This document shows positions 14,298 through 22,604 of a stretch of DNA of 64,000 nucleotides, in pieces. The notes beneath the pieces are model-generated. The model had not been told where the DNA came from. It saw only the letters and a list, made by a program, of their open reading frames with translations, and made no database searches. This stretch comes from Pseudomonas grandcourensis. GTDB taxonomy: Bacteria > Pseudomonadota > Gammaproteobacteria > Pseudomonadales > Pseudomonadaceae. How positions within the stretch are numbered: position 1 is the stretch's first letter; every line of letters starts with the position of its first letter. The DNA lies in contig NZ_CP150919.1 of the NCBI RefSeq assembly GCF_039909015.1, forward strand, positions 1,960,501 through 2,024,500, read 5' to 3'. The translations under genes and the position numbers were made by a program.

Positions 14298-14310
14298 TTC
14301 CGCTTTGACT

Positions 14311-14334
14311 ACCCCGAATAAATCGGGGTTTTCA
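14311..14334 (+). terminator. terminator after DUF2513-like gene
   Basis: ACCCCGA and TCGGGGT (14311-14317, 14323-14329) pair across AATAA-type loop bases and are followed by TTTTC. Confidence 0.75.
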
Positions 14335-14387
14335 CTCCAGTAAGGCTTGGATTTTGCCGGCCTTATAGCAAGACATCGAATCTATTT

Positions 14388-14414
14388 GAGCCTCGGCATT
14401 TGCCGGGGCTTTTT
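14388..14414 (+). terminator. second terminator-like hairpin before the holin
   Basis: GCCTCGGCA and TGCCGGGGC (14390-14398, 14401-14409) pair with one G-T pair and are followed by TTTTTC. Between it and the holin start (14504) I see no gene. Confidence 0.65.
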
Positions 14415-14503
14415 CGTTTCCGGCCCCACCACACCCATCGCTCCGAGCTGGGTGTGCTGCTGGGGCCGGACCTATACCGCTCCCCGCGAGGGAGGAATCC
14501 GAG

Positions 14504-14833
14504 ATGCCGAACATGCCCGACAAACCAGATACCTGGCTGCTTGTGCTCGCCTGGCTGAGTCAGCATTCCCCAACGATCTATGCCGGTGCGTTATCGGCCA
14601 TCGTCGGTGCGTTGCGGATTATCTACGGCGGCGGCACGCGGCGTCAGGCTTTGCTTGAGGCGTCGCTCTGCACGTTGATCACCATTGGCCTGATCCCATT
14701 GCTGGAGTACTTCGGCCTGCCGCAGAACTTCGCCACTGCCGCCGGTGTGTTCATCGGCTTCCTCGGGGTGAAGAAGATCGCTGACCTAGCTGATCGGTTC
14801 GCTGACTTCAAGCTGCCTCGGCGGGCTGAGTGA
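14504..14833 (+). CDS. phage holin
   Basis: The 109-residue protein has hydrophobic helices at about residues 25-43, 50-66 and 72-92 and a basic C-terminus (DFKLPRRAE), matching the lambda-type phage_holin_3 proteins of Gram-negative phages. It would form holes in the inner membrane at the time of lysis so that the endolysin can reach the murein. GGAGG lies nine to ten bases before ATG 14504. Here the holin is placed ahead of the packaging genes, while endolysin and spanins sit after the tail genes; this split lysis layout is common in Pseudomonas lambdoid prophages. Its stop overlaps the HNH gene start. Confidence 0.88.
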   Translation: MPNMPDKPDTWLLVLAWLSQHSPTIYAGALSAIVGALRIIYGGGTRRQALLEASLCTLITIGLIPLLEYFGLPQNFATAAGVFIGFLGVKKIADLADRFADFKLPRRAE

Positions 14834-15171
14834 TGGTCAGGCTGAAGACGTTGGGCTCAAGGGTGAAGGAAGGTGCAGGCTCTCGGCTCAAGGTCATCAC
14901 CCCAGGCAGTTGGAGGAGTGACAAGACCAGCAGCCAGCGCGGGTACGGCTACAAGTGGCAGAAGGCGCGAGAGCGCTATCTGCTTGATCATCCGCTCTGT
15001 TTGTACTGTGCGCGCCAAGGCCTGACGGCTGCGGCCAGCGTGGTCGACCACAAGGTCCCGCATCGTGGTGATCAGGAACTGTTCTGGAGTGAAGCCAACT
15101 GGCAGCCGCTCTGCAAGCCTTGCCATGACTCGGTCAAGCAGGCCGAGGAAGCCGCCGGGCTCGCGGATTGA
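14833..15171 (+). CDS. HNH endonuclease
   Basis: The 112-residue protein contains a full HNH module: Cys56-x2-Cys59, VVDHKVPHRGD with the catalytic His near 73, Asn89, and Cys94-x2-Cys97 followed by His98, with the Cys pairs binding zinc. In HK97-like and many other cos or pac phages such a gene stands directly upstream of the terminase genes and the nuclease cooperates with terminase in genome cutting. That position is exactly met. The start ATG 14833 overlaps the holin TGA, so the proteins are probably translated in a coupled way. Confidence 0.92.
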   Translation: MVRLKTLGSRVKEGAGSRLKVITPGSWRSDKTSSQRGYGYKWQKARERYLLDHPLCLYCARQGLTAAASVVDHKVPHRGDQELFWSEANWQPLCKPCHDSVKQAEEAAGLAD

Positions 15172-15300
15172 CTTTCTGCCCCGTCTTGGTGCGGTTTCAG
15201 GCCTCTGACCCGGGGGGGGTAAAAATCTGGCCCCGACCGGGGACTAGACCGCCCTCGACCCCACGCACACATTTTTTCCCAATTTACGGAAAAGTTAACC
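15172..15300. other. candidate cos region
   Basis: A 129-base gap between HNH and terminase small-subunit genes with an unusual composition: a run of eight G's (about 15213), then TAAAAATCTGG, an imperfect CCCCG/CGGGG dyad (about 15231-15243), a pyrimidine-rich segment and a run of T's. cos sites of HK97-type phages lie in this position. The nick site cannot be placed. Confidence 0.4.
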
Positions 15301-15777
15301 ATGGCTTTAACCGACAAAAAGCGACGGTTTGCTGACGCTTTGCAGTCGGGAGCCTCAAAAAGAGACGCGGCAATTGCCGCCGGATACTCCGAGAAAACCG
15401 CGTCGCAAGCGGGTTCCAAGCTGGCGAAGGACCCCGATGTTATTGCCGCGATTGCTCGCAAGACTCGAGTGAAGAACGCCACTCCGGCAGAAGTTAAAGC
15501 TGCGGGGAAAGTTAACTCGTCAGCGGTAGCTGGGGCACCCGAAGATGGCCTGGTCTTCGCCGAGTTCGATGACCCCCGCGACTTCCTGGTGGCGGTCATG
15601 AACGAGCAGGCCGCCGAGCCAAGGCTTCGGGTCGACGCCGCCAAGGCGCTGATGCCGTACATCCACGGCAAGGTTGCCGATCAAGGGAAGAAAGATGCCG
15701 TTGCCGATGCTGCGAAGCAGGCGGGGAAGGGCAGGTACGCACGGGGCAAGCCGCCCCTCACAATCGTCAAGGGGTGA
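15301..15777 (+). CDS. terminase small subunit
   Basis: The 158-residue protein fits the Terminase_2 family: N-terminal helix-turn-helix with KKRRFADALQSGASKRDAA and AIAAGYSEKTASQAGSKLAKDP (residues 4-45), then a linker and an oligomerisation helix (PRDFLVAVMNEQAAEPRLRVDAAKALMPYIHGK), then a basic tail. It recognises phage DNA at the packaging site and hands it to the large subunit. No good ribosome-binding site precedes ATG 15301 except a weak GGAAAAG. It is three bases from the large-subunit gene. Confidence 0.9.
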   Translation: MALTDKKRRFADALQSGASKRDAAIAAGYSEKTASQAGSKLAKDPDVIAAIARKTRVKNATPAEVKAAGKVNSSAVAGAPEDGLVFAEFDDPRDFLVAVMNEQAAEPRLRVDAAKALMPYIHGKVADQGKKDAVADAAKQAGKGRYARGKPPLTIVKG

Positions 15778-15780
15778 CTT

Positions 15781-17460
15781 ATGCAGTGGACAACCGCCTG
15801 CCCGGACTGGTGGCGGCGGCTTTCTGCGGGTGAGTCCATCATTCCGCCGCCGTTGTTTCCAGCCGAAGCGGAAGAAAGTCTTGAGGTCTTCAAGGGCCTG
15901 AAGATAGTTGATGCGCCTGGAAGCCCGACGATTGAGTCAGCTTGCGCACCTTGGGTTCTGGCGTTCGCCGGCGCTGTGTTCGGTAGCTACAACAGCGAGA
16001 CCGGCGAGCGGCTGATTCGGGAGGTCATGCTTTGCATCCCGAAGAAAAACAGCAAATCGACGATCGCTGCGGCGATCATGCTGACAGCTCTGGTGCGCAA
16101 CTGGCGGCTATCGGCTGAGTTCATCATCCTGGCCCCCACCAAGGAGATCGCAGATAACGCCTTCGTCCCAGCCAAGGACATGGTCAACAACGACGATGAA
16201 CTGAAAACACTGCTGCACGTCCAGCCGCACCTGCGGCTCATTACTCACCGCGAGACGGGAGCCACGCTGAAGGTAGTGGCTGCGGATAGCGATGTGGTTG
16301 GTGGTAAAAAAGCCGTCGGCGTTCTGATCGATGAAGCCTGGCTGTTCGGCAAGAACCCGAAAGCGGCGGACATGATCCGCGAAGCTACGGGCGGTCTGCT
16401 GTCCAGGCCCGAAGGTTTCATCATCTGGCTGACCACACAATCGAACGAACCACCGGCCGGCGTCTTCAGATCAAAGCTGAACTATGCCCGCGGCGTGCGG
16501 GATGGCCGGATCGATGACAACCGCTTCCTGCCGATCATCTACGAATTCTCGCAGGAGATGATCAAAAGCGGCGACGCGCGGAAGCCTGAAAACTTCCACC
16601 TGGTAAACCCGAACATCAACTACTCGGTCGACCGGCCAACGCTGGAACGCTTGTTCATGCAGGCGGAGATCGACGGCGAAGCAGAGGTGCGCGGCTTCCT
16701 GGCCAAACACCTGAACATCGAGATCGGCCTGGCGCTGATGTCCGACAGCTGGGTCGGAGCAGCCTTCTGGGAGCCGCAAGCGCTGTCGGGCCTCAGCTTC
16801 GATTCATTGCTCGAGCAGTGCGAGGTCGTTGAAGTCGGTGTCGATGGTGGCGGTCTCGACGACTTGCTGGGCTTGGCCGTGATGGGGCGCGTACGCGAAA
16901 CCCGTCAGTGGTTGCACTGGGCGCATGCCTGGGCGCACCCATCGGTGTTGGAACGGCGCAAGTCCGAGGCGCCGCGGTTGCTGGATCTGGCGGCCGTCGG
17001 CGATCTGACCTTGGTTCAAAAGATCGGTGATGACGTTGAACAGCTCGCAGCAATCGTGGCGCGGATCAATGAGGCCGGTTTGCTCGACAAGGTTGGTCTC
17101 GACCCCGCTGGAATTGGTGCCGTGCTTGATGCCTTGGCAGACGCCGGCATCGAAGAGGACCAGGTCGTCGGTGTCTCCCAGGGTTGGAAACTCACCGGCG
17201 CGATCAAGACCACCGAACGCAAACTCGCCGAGGGCGCACTGCTGCATTGCGGTCAGCCGCTCATGGCCTGGAGCTGCGGCAATGCCAAGGGCGTGCCATC
17301 GGCCAACGCCTTTCTGATCACCAAGCAGGCTTCGGGTACGGCAAAGATCGACCCGCTCATGGCCACGTTCAACGCTGTCTCGCTGTTGTCCCTCAATCCC
17401 GAGGCGCGCGGTGGCCTGGACGATTACCTCAATAACGGATTCTTCGGACTAGTAGGCTGA
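15781..17460 (+). CDS. terminase large subunit
   Basis: The 559-residue protein is a Terminase_1-type packaging motor. The N-terminal ATPase half has the Walker A-like segment CIPKKNSKST near residue 82 and Walker B VGVLIDEAWLFG near 183; the C-terminal half has an RNase H-like nuclease with Asp clusters (GVDGGGLDDLLG near 356 and PAGIGAVLDALADAG). It cuts concatemers and pumps DNA into proheads through the portal. It directly follows the small subunit and precedes the portal, as in HK97-like phages. Confidence 0.95.
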   Translation: MQWTTACPDWWRRLSAGESIIPPPLFPAEAEESLEVFKGLKIVDAPGSPTIESACAPWVLAFAGAVFGSYNSETGERLIREVMLCIPKKNSKSTIAAAIMLTALVRNWRLSAEFIILAPTKEIADNAFVPAKDMVNNDDELKTLLHVQPHLRLITHRETGATLKVVAADSDVVGGKKAVGVLIDEAWLFGKNPKAADMIREATGGLLSRPEGFIIWLTTQSNEPPAGVFRSKLNYARGVRDGRIDDNRFLPIIYEFSQEMIKSGDARKPENFHLVNPNINYSVDRPTLERLFMQAEIDGEAEVRGFLAKHLNIEIGLALMSDSWVGAAFWEPQALSGLSFDSLLEQCEVVEVGVDGGGLDDLLGLAVMGRVRETRQWLHWAHAWAHPSVLERRKSEAPRLLDLAAVGDLTLVQKIGDDVEQLAAIVARINEAGLLDKVGLDPAGIGAVLDALADAGIEEDQVVGVSQGWKLTGAIKTTERKLAEGALLHCGQPLMAWSCGNAKGVPSANAFLITKQASGTAKIDPLMATFNAVSLLSLNPEARGGLDDYLNNGFFGLVG

Positions 17461-17462
17461 CC

Positions 17463-18677
17463 ATGGCATTTCGTTGGTACAACCCCAGCACCTGGCGGTT
17501 CTTCGGCTACACCGATCCGACCACGGGCGACTATGTCGAAGTGGACATGGAGGTCGGCGGCAAGCGAACCAAGGCCGGCGTCACCATAACAACCAGGACC
17601 GCGCTGTCGATCAGCATGGTCTGGTCCTGCGTGAAGATCCTGTCGGAGTCGCTCAGCGGCTTACCGCTGAAACTGTACGACGACAAAGCAACAGGCCGGG
17701 AACAGGTACCGGAGACCGACCGTGCATTAAAGCTTCTGCGAAAACCCAATCCCTACATGACGATGCTGAACTTTCTGAAGTTCATCGTTGTGAACATGGC
17801 GATGAAGGGCAATGCGTTTGCGCTGATCGAGCGCAATGTCCACGGCACACCGATCGGTTTAGTGCCCGTCTCCACGGACACGGTGTCAATCGACACCGAC
17901 GGTGAGCTGATTTATTGGGTGGCGCCAAAGGGTGGGGCCCCGTTCCCGGTATCACCCGAAAACATGCTGCACTTCAAACTGTTCAGTCTGGATGGCGTCA
18001 CCGGGTTGTCGCCCATCGAGTACCAGGCCGAGACCATGGGTCTTGCCAAGGCGGGCCAGGATTGGTCTTCCCGTTTCATGCGCAAGGGTGGTTTCACCGG
18101 CGGCTATGTGATCTACGAGCAGTTCCTGACCAAGCAGCAACAGGCGCAGGTCATGGAGAAGTTCCCGGATGTCCGCCAGGGCGACTCGGCGGACATCGGC
18201 AAGATGGCCATTCTTCAGGGCAACCCTAAGATCGTGCCGGCGGGTCTCAGTCAGAAAGACGCGCAGTTCATCGAGTCGCAACAATTCCAAGAAGAGGCAA
18301 TGGCCGGCATCTATGGCGTTCCGCTGTGGCTGGCCAACCGTGCCAATAAGACCTCGATCATGGGTTCGAACCTTGAGCAGCAGCTCACTGGGTTCATCAC
18401 CTTCGGCCTCAAGCCCTACATCGACGCGGTCGAGGACGAGTTCAACGACAAAATGTTTCGTTCCTCCTCGCGATTCGTCGAGTTCGTGGTCGAGGGATTG
18501 CTGCGCGCCGACAGCGCTGGCCGCGCCACTTACTTCCAGGCGGCCCTCGGTGGTTCCGGCGGATCTGGCTGGATGTCGGTCAACGATGTTCGAAAAAAAG
18601 AGAATCTGCCGCCCCTGTCCGGAGCGGAGTACGACCGGGTCACCCGATGGGAGATGCAGACCAATGTCAAAGCTTGA
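17463..18677 (+). CDS. portal protein (HK97 family)
   Basis: The 404-residue protein matches the Phage_portal family: N-terminal wing starting at ALSISMVWSCVKILSESLSGLPLKLY, central stem and clip, and the C-terminal GIYGVPLWLANRANKTSIMGSNLEQQ signature. Twelve copies form the vertex ring through which DNA enters and the tail attaches. It begins two bases after the terminase stop and overlaps the protease gene by 14 bases. Length is normal for the family. Confidence 0.95.
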   Translation: MAFRWYNPSTWRFFGYTDPTTGDYVEVDMEVGGKRTKAGVTITTRTALSISMVWSCVKILSESLSGLPLKLYDDKATGREQVPETDRALKLLRKPNPYMTMLNFLKFIVVNMAMKGNAFALIERNVHGTPIGLVPVSTDTVSIDTDGELIYWVAPKGGAPFPVSPENMLHFKLFSLDGVTGLSPIEYQAETMGLAKAGQDWSSRFMRKGGFTGGYVIYEQFLTKQQQAQVMEKFPDVRQGDSADIGKMAILQGNPKIVPAGLSQKDAQFIESQQFQEEAMAGIYGVPLWLANRANKTSIMGSNLEQQLTGFITFGLKPYIDAVEDEFNDKMFRSSSRFVEFVVEGLLRADSAGRATYFQAALGGSGGSGWMSVNDVRKKENLPPLSGAEYDRVTRWEMQTNVKA

Positions 18678-19305
18678 AGTCCCGTTTGAACTCAAGGCGG
18701 TGGATGACGCTGGCAATTTTGAAGGCTATGCCGCGGTGTTCAACAACGTCGACCTCGGCGATGACGTCATCCTGCCAGGTGCTTTTACCCGGGTGAAGGC
18801 CACCCGCAGCGGCAAGTTGAAGCTTGCCCTTTACCACGACCTGACTCGGCTGGTCGGGGCTGCTGACTACACCCAGGACGATCATGGCCTGCTCCTCAAA
18901 GGGCGCGTAAATCTGGCAGTCAGCTATGCCCGCGATGCCTACGAGCTGATGAAGGCAGAAATCCTCGACAGCATGTCGATTGGCTTCAACACCATCAAGG
19001 CAGATTTTGAGGATCGCGCCGGGCGTCGCGTCCGGATCATCAAGGAGGCCGAATTGTGGGAAGCCTCCTTTGTGCCATTCGGCATGAACCCCGAGGCGCA
19101 AATTCTCACCGTTAAATCCGACATTCGACTTTTCGAGAGCGCCCTGCGTGAACGCATCGGGCTCTCGCAGAAGGAAGCGGCGGCAGTCGCTTCGCTCGGC
19201 TATCCCGCGCTACGCCGTGACGGCGGCAGCGAGGCCACGGCGATCGTGGAAGAGCTGAAAGAAATTTCCACCTTATTCGCTACTACATTCGGAGCAAAGC
19301 CATGA
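18664..19305 (+). CDS. prohead maturation protease
   Basis: The 213-residue protein is an HK97-type (U35/S78) protease: FEGYAAVFNNVDLGDDVILPGAF near the start, His in LYHDLTRLVG near residue 59 and the SMSIGFN segment near 104 with the likely catalytic Ser, then WEASFVPFGMNPEA. It cleaves scaffold and capsid N-termini during prohead maturation. The start ATG 18664 lies inside the portal gene's end in a different frame. It overlaps the capsid gene by four bases (ATGA). Confidence 0.93.
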   Translation: MSKLEVPFELKAVDDAGNFEGYAAVFNNVDLGDDVILPGAFTRVKATRSGKLKLALYHDLTRLVGAADYTQDDHGLLLKGRVNLAVSYARDAYELMKAEILDSMSIGFNTIKADFEDRAGRRVRIIKEAELWEASFVPFGMNPEAQILTVKSDIRLFESALRERIGLSQKEAAAVASLGYPALRRDGGSEATAIVEELKEISTLFATTFGAKP

Positions 19306-20504
19306 GCGAAGTGAAAGAACTGAAGGACTCCCTGGAGCTGCAGCTGAAAACCGGCTTCAAGGGGTTGCAAGAGAAATATGACTCGGCCATTGCCGAGGTG
19401 CAGAAGGGCAACGAAGTCGCGGGAGATCTGAAAAAGCAGATCGAAAACCAGAAAGGCGAGCTGCAGAAAGTCATCGACCAGGTGCAGGACCTGGAACAGA
19501 AAGGCGTCAAGCTGCGCGGCCTGCCCGGCGAGGGCAAGAGCTTCATCGATCTGGTCGGTGGTCACGAAAATTACAAGGGACTGCAACAAAAAAGCGTCAG
19601 CACCGCCGAGATAGAAGTCACCAAGTCCGACATGGCCAGCATGAAGGAAATGAAGGTCACCAGCGCCGGCGTCGTGGCGCCAAACTACGATCCAGTGATC
19701 CAGCCAGGCATTCGCCAGGAGCTGCGCATCCGCGATCTGTTGACGACCATTCCGGTGACCGGTCAGAACTACACCTACTTCCGCGAGAACTTGCACACCC
19801 GTGGCGCCGCGCCGGTGGCGGAGGGCGGCTTGAAGCCCACGAGCAACGTGACCTTCACCACCGAAACCGATCGGGTCAAAAAGATCGCTGTCTGGATGCC
19901 GGCCACCGACGAAGTACTGTCGGACGTGCCTCAGATGTTCGCCTACTTGCAGCAGCTGCTGCGCTACGACCTCAAACTTGAGGAGGAAGGGCAGATCCTC
20001 AAGGGCGATGGCACCGGCGAGAACCTGAACGGCTTGATGACCCAGGCCACCAGCTACGACACTGGCCTGAGCAAAGCCGGCGACACTGCAATCGACCTGG
20101 TTCGACGCGCCATTTACCAGGTCCGCAAACAATCGAAAATGTCCGCTGACGGCGTCGTCATGACGGAGCTCGACTGGATGAATATCGAGCTGCAAAAAGA
20201 CGGCGAGAACCGTTACCTGTTTGCCAACCTGCAGGGCCTGGTCACGCCAATCCTGTGGGGCCGCCCAGTCATCACCTCTGACAGCATGGACGAAGGTGAC
20301 GTGGATGCCGGTGGCGAATTCCTGGTCGCGAACTTCGCACGATCCACCACGTTGTTCGACCGCATGTCGTTCCAGTTCAAGATGGGCTTGATCAACGATC
20401 AGTTCATCCGCAACGAAATTGCCCTGCTGGTCGAAGAGCGTTTGGGCCTGGGCGTTCGCCGCAAAGAGGCTCTGGTCAAGGGCAACTTCCCAACCGCGGC
20501 CTAA
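19302..20504 (+). CDS. major capsid protein (HK97 fold)
   Basis: The 400-residue protein has an N-terminal predicted coiled coil (residues 1-75, rich in Glu/Lys/Gln) acting as scaffold (delta domain), probably removed by the neighbouring protease, and a C-terminal HK97-fold part beginning around GVVAPNYDPVIQPGIRQELRIRD (about residue 125). The segments PVAEGGLKPTSNVTFTTETDRVKKIAVWMPATDEVLSD and DGVVMTELDWMNIELQKD are family hallmarks. It forms the icosahedral shell. Start overlaps the protease stop as ATGA. Confidence 0.95.
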   Translation: MSEVKELKDSLELQLKTGFKGLQEKYDSAIAEVQKGNEVAGDLKKQIENQKGELQKVIDQVQDLEQKGVKLRGLPGEGKSFIDLVGGHENYKGLQQKSVSTAEIEVTKSDMASMKEMKVTSAGVVAPNYDPVIQPGIRQELRIRDLLTTIPVTGQNYTYFRENLHTRGAAPVAEGGLKPTSNVTFTTETDRVKKIAVWMPATDEVLSDVPQMFAYLQQLLRYDLKLEEEGQILKGDGTGENLNGLMTQATSYDTGLSKAGDTAIDLVRRAIYQVRKQSKMSADGVVMTELDWMNIELQKDGENRYLFANLQGLVTPILWGRPVITSDSMDEGDVDAGGEFLVANFARSTTLFDRMSFQFKMGLINDQFIRNEIALLVEERLGLGVRRKEALVKGNFPTAA

Positions 20505-20519
20505 TTCACCCCTGCTCAT

Positions 20520-20545
20520 GGCCGGCATATCGCCGGCCTTTCTTT
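20520..20545 (+). terminator. hairpin after capsid gene, followed by CTGGAG
   Basis: GGCCGGC and GCCGGCC (20520-20526, 20532-20538) form a tight hairpin followed by TTTCTTTTC and the ribosome-binding CTGGAG of the next gene. It may partly terminate after the abundant capsid message. Confidence 0.6.
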
Positions 20546-20557
20546 TCTGGAGACAGC

Positions 20558-20776
20558 ATGAAAATTAAAGCACTGTGGGGCTTCGTGGGTAATGCCGAAC
20601 TGCTCGGATCGGACTCGCCCAAGGTCAAGCGTGGCCAGGAGTTCGAGAACGCCGACGGCGAGTACGCCCACGTTTTGCTGGGCAAGGGACTGGCTGTCGA
20701 ACTCGATGCCAATGGCAAACCAAAAAGCACGAAGCCCAAGGAATCCAAACCGACGACGCCGAAAGAGGCCAAGTAA
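20558..20776 (+). CDS. small head-region protein (DUF7210-like, paralogue 1)
   Basis: The 72-residue protein begins MKIKALWGFVGNAELLG and has the RGQEFENADGEYAHVLLGKGLAVEL pattern, then a Lys/Pro/Thr-rich tail. A related small protein is encoded at 21418, with the same MK-(I/V)-x-AL start, RG-x-EF and a GL(A/V)(V/E) segment before a charged tail. Such small proteins in head regions are usually unassigned or decoration-like. It follows the capsid gene and abuts the connector gene. Function not known. Confidence 0.7.
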   Translation: MKIKALWGFVGNAELLGSDSPKVKRGQEFENADGEYAHVLLGKGLAVELDANGKPKSTKPKESKPTTPKEAK

Positions 20777-21076
20777 ATGCTCGACCTTGCCCGCGTAAAG
20801 CTCCACCTACGGGTGGACGGCGATGAAGAGGATTCGATCATCACCGGTTACCTCGATGCGGCCAAGGCGCATGTCGCGATGCACTGCGACCGGGTGTTGG
20901 TCGAGGCCACCCCGGTTGAACCCGAAGAGATGGGCCTGACTCCGGACGTTGAGCAGGCCATTCTCTTGCTCGTCGGTCACTGGTACGCCAACCGTGAAGC
21001 TGTGGTCATCGGGACGATTTCCTCGGCTGTTCCGCTCGCAGTCGAACGGCTGCTCTGGTACAGGAAGCGATTCTGA
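20777..21076 (+). CDS. head-tail connector (gp6-like)
   Basis: The 99-residue protein fits the phage_gp6/QLRG head-tail connector family: MLDLARVKLHLRVDGDEEDSIITGYLDAAKAHV, then LTPDVEQAILLLVGHWYANREAV and a basic end. It makes the ring below the portal that links head and tail. It follows the small 20558 gene without a gap and overlaps the next gene as TGATG. Order and length agree with HK97-like phages. Confidence 0.88.
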   Translation: MLDLARVKLHLRVDGDEEDSIITGYLDAAKAHVAMHCDRVLVEATPVEPEEMGLTPDVEQAILLLVGHWYANREAVVIGTISSAVPLAVERLLWYRKRF

Positions 21077-21408
21077 TGAGAGCCGGCCCGATGAAACACC
21101 GCTGCGCGCTTCAGAAGCAGGAGCGCGTCCCGAATGGATCCGGCGGTTCCAATGTGACCTGGGCAGAGATCGGGAAGCTGTGGGCAGAAATCACACTGCC
21201 CACTGGGCGTATTGCGCCGGTAGCGGAACAGGTGACGGCCATAGTCACTGCTGAGGTCCGTGTCCGTCCGCGGCGAGATGTGGTCGCCGGTTGCCGCCTG
21301 GTGGAAGTAGTTGGCGGTATTACCACCACTTACCTGATCGAAGCGGCATTGCTCGATAACGACCGAACAATGCTTCGGCTTCTGTGTTCAAACGTACCCA
21401 ATCCATAG
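21076..21408 (+). CDS. head closure protein (head-tail adaptor)
   Basis: The 110-residue protein starts MRAGPMKHRCALQKQ, close to the M-x-AG-x(2)-HRV-x-LQ start usual in phage head-closure proteins (HK97 gp7/SPP1 gp16 family), followed by WAEIGKLWAEITLPTGR and a beta-rich body. It closes the DNA channel after packaging and docks the tail. The start overlaps the connector stop (TGATG). All spacing fits the head-completion block. Confidence 0.85.
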   Translation: MRAGPMKHRCALQKQERVPNGSGGSNVTWAEIGKLWAEITLPTGRIAPVAEQVTAIVTAEVRVRPRRDVVAGCRLVEVVGGITTTYLIEAALLDNDRTMLRLLCSNVPNP

Positions 21409-21417
21409 AGGTGAATC

Positions 21418-21588
21418 ATGAAAGTCATAGCTTTGGGCAGCCTGTCCGGCGCCACTGGTGACCGGGAAAGGGGTGAGGAATTCACGGTAGACGACAAGCT
21501 CGGCGCCGACCTGGTCCAGCGGGGGCTGGTGGAGCCCGTCGCTGAGGTTGCACCTGCTTCCGACAAGCCTGGCAAGGTCAAGGAGTAA
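21418..21588 (+). CDS. small head-region protein (DUF7210-like, paralogue 2)
   Basis: A 56-residue protein, preceded by AGAGGTGA just before ATG 21418 and ending four bases before the gp10-like gene. It reads MKVIALGSLSGATGDRERGE, then EFTVDDKLGADLVQRGLVEP and a charged tail, paralleling the 20558 product in length of core, the RG-x-EF element and GL(A/V) segment. It is likely a second copy of the same small family, present on both sides of the connector and closure genes. Function unknown. Confidence 0.65.
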   Translation: MKVIALGSLSGATGDRERGEEFTVDDKLGADLVQRGLVEPVAEVAPASDKPGKVKE

Positions 21589-21591
21589 CCC

Positions 21592-22170
21592 ATGGCCGCC
21601 CGTCGTTCGCGGATGTCTGGTGACTTCAAGTTACGTCGGACCCTGCGCAACATCCACGCCACGATGGACAACGAGCTGGTGGGGGTGATGAAGGAGAGCG
21701 CTGACCGTATCCTGGCCACGATGAGGCAACTCATCCCCAAGGATACCGGCGCTGCGTCTGCGGCCCTGAAGGTGTTTGTTTCCAAGAGCGGTCTGAATGC
21801 CGAGATCGGCATCCGGGGAAAGCGCGACACCCAGCGTTTTTTCTACCTGCGCTTCCTTGAGTACGGAACGAAAGGGTACAGCGGCACCCTCTACCGGCGG
21901 GCTGATCGAAACGCGGTAGGTGGTGAGCACACCAACAACCGCGACAAATCGAAGCTGTCCGGGCGCCGCAACGCGTTGCGCGCTAGGGACACCAAGAACA
22001 AGTCGGACGGATCCACCTTCTATGGCAAGTACCCGGACATCCCGGCCCGACCGGCTCACCCTTGGCTGCGTCCATCAAAAGACGTGAATCGGGACTTTGT
22101 GCTGGCGAACATCCGCGCGGCTGTTGCTGATGCACTGCGCAAGGCAAGTGAAGGGGCGAGCAATGGCTGA
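21592..22170 (+). CDS. HK97 gp10-like tail-completion protein
   Basis: The 192-residue protein belongs by pattern to the HK97 gp10 family: ESADRILATMRQLIPKDTGAASAALKV, then RFLEYGTKGYSGT and a C-terminal ARPAHPWLRPSKDVNRD signature (the 'PAHPFLRPA' box). It is longer in the middle than the family norm, with a basic Arg/Lys-rich insertion of about 45 residues around RRADRNAVGGEHTNNRDKSKLSGRR. It probably joins the tail to the connector. It overlaps the next gene by eight bases. Confidence 0.87.
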   Translation: MAARRSRMSGDFKLRRTLRNIHATMDNELVGVMKESADRILATMRQLIPKDTGAASAALKVFVSKSGLNAEIGIRGKRDTQRFFYLRFLEYGTKGYSGTLYRRADRNAVGGEHTNNRDKSKLSGRRNALRARDTKNKSDGSTFYGKYPDIPARPAHPWLRPSKDVNRDFVLANIRAAVADALRKASEGASNG

Positions 22171-22549
22171 TCCATCTGTTGCACTGCAGGAAGCGCTGTT
22201 CGCGCGGCTGGAGGCCGAGATTTCGTGTCCGGTCTACGACGGTGCGCCAATGGATTCGCCGATGCCGTATGTCTCGTTTGATCGGGAGATATCCACCAAC
22301 AGCTCGCCAATCGCTGGCAGGAAGCGCGAGCAGCGCCTGATCTACTTGTCTGTCTGGTCCGATGCTCATGGTCAAGCCGAAGCGAAGCGCATCATTGGCG
22401 AGATTGTTGCCGCCCTGGACGAGCGCAAACTGCCTTTGACGGTTGGCCGCGCTGTTTCGGTCAGGGTCGAGCAGACCGACGCCCAGCGCGATGCTGACGG
22501 CGTCACGTACCAGGGATCGATCACGGTCCGCGTTATCACCACCCACTGA
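22163..22549 (+). CDS. tail terminator / DUF3168 protein
   Basis: The 128-residue protein (MADPSVALQEALFARLEAEI, then CPVYDGAPMDSPMPYVSFDR) fits the DUF3168/gp11-type tail-completion proteins that cap the tail tube at the head-proximal end. Its QRLIYLSVWSDAHGQAEAKRIIGEIVAALDER segment and the Val-rich end are typical. The start ATG 22163 lies within the previous gene's last eight bases. Its order between gp10-like and tail tube genes supports the call. Confidence 0.85.
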   Translation: MADPSVALQEALFARLEAEISCPVYDGAPMDSPMPYVSFDREISTNSSPIAGRKREQRLIYLSVWSDAHGQAEAKRIIGEIVAALDERKLPLTVGRAVSVRVEQTDAQRDADGVTYQGSITVRVITTH

Positions 22550-22604
22550 ACCCAAACCCCGGCCGCCCCGCGGCTTTATCCAATGTGCCTTTGGAGGAAC
22601 CCCC

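Noticed and set aside
18169..18663. In-frame upstream extension of the prohead protease gene
   Set aside because: It lies inside the portal gene, has Arg/Ser-rich shadow composition, and family members start at MSKLEV-like residues.
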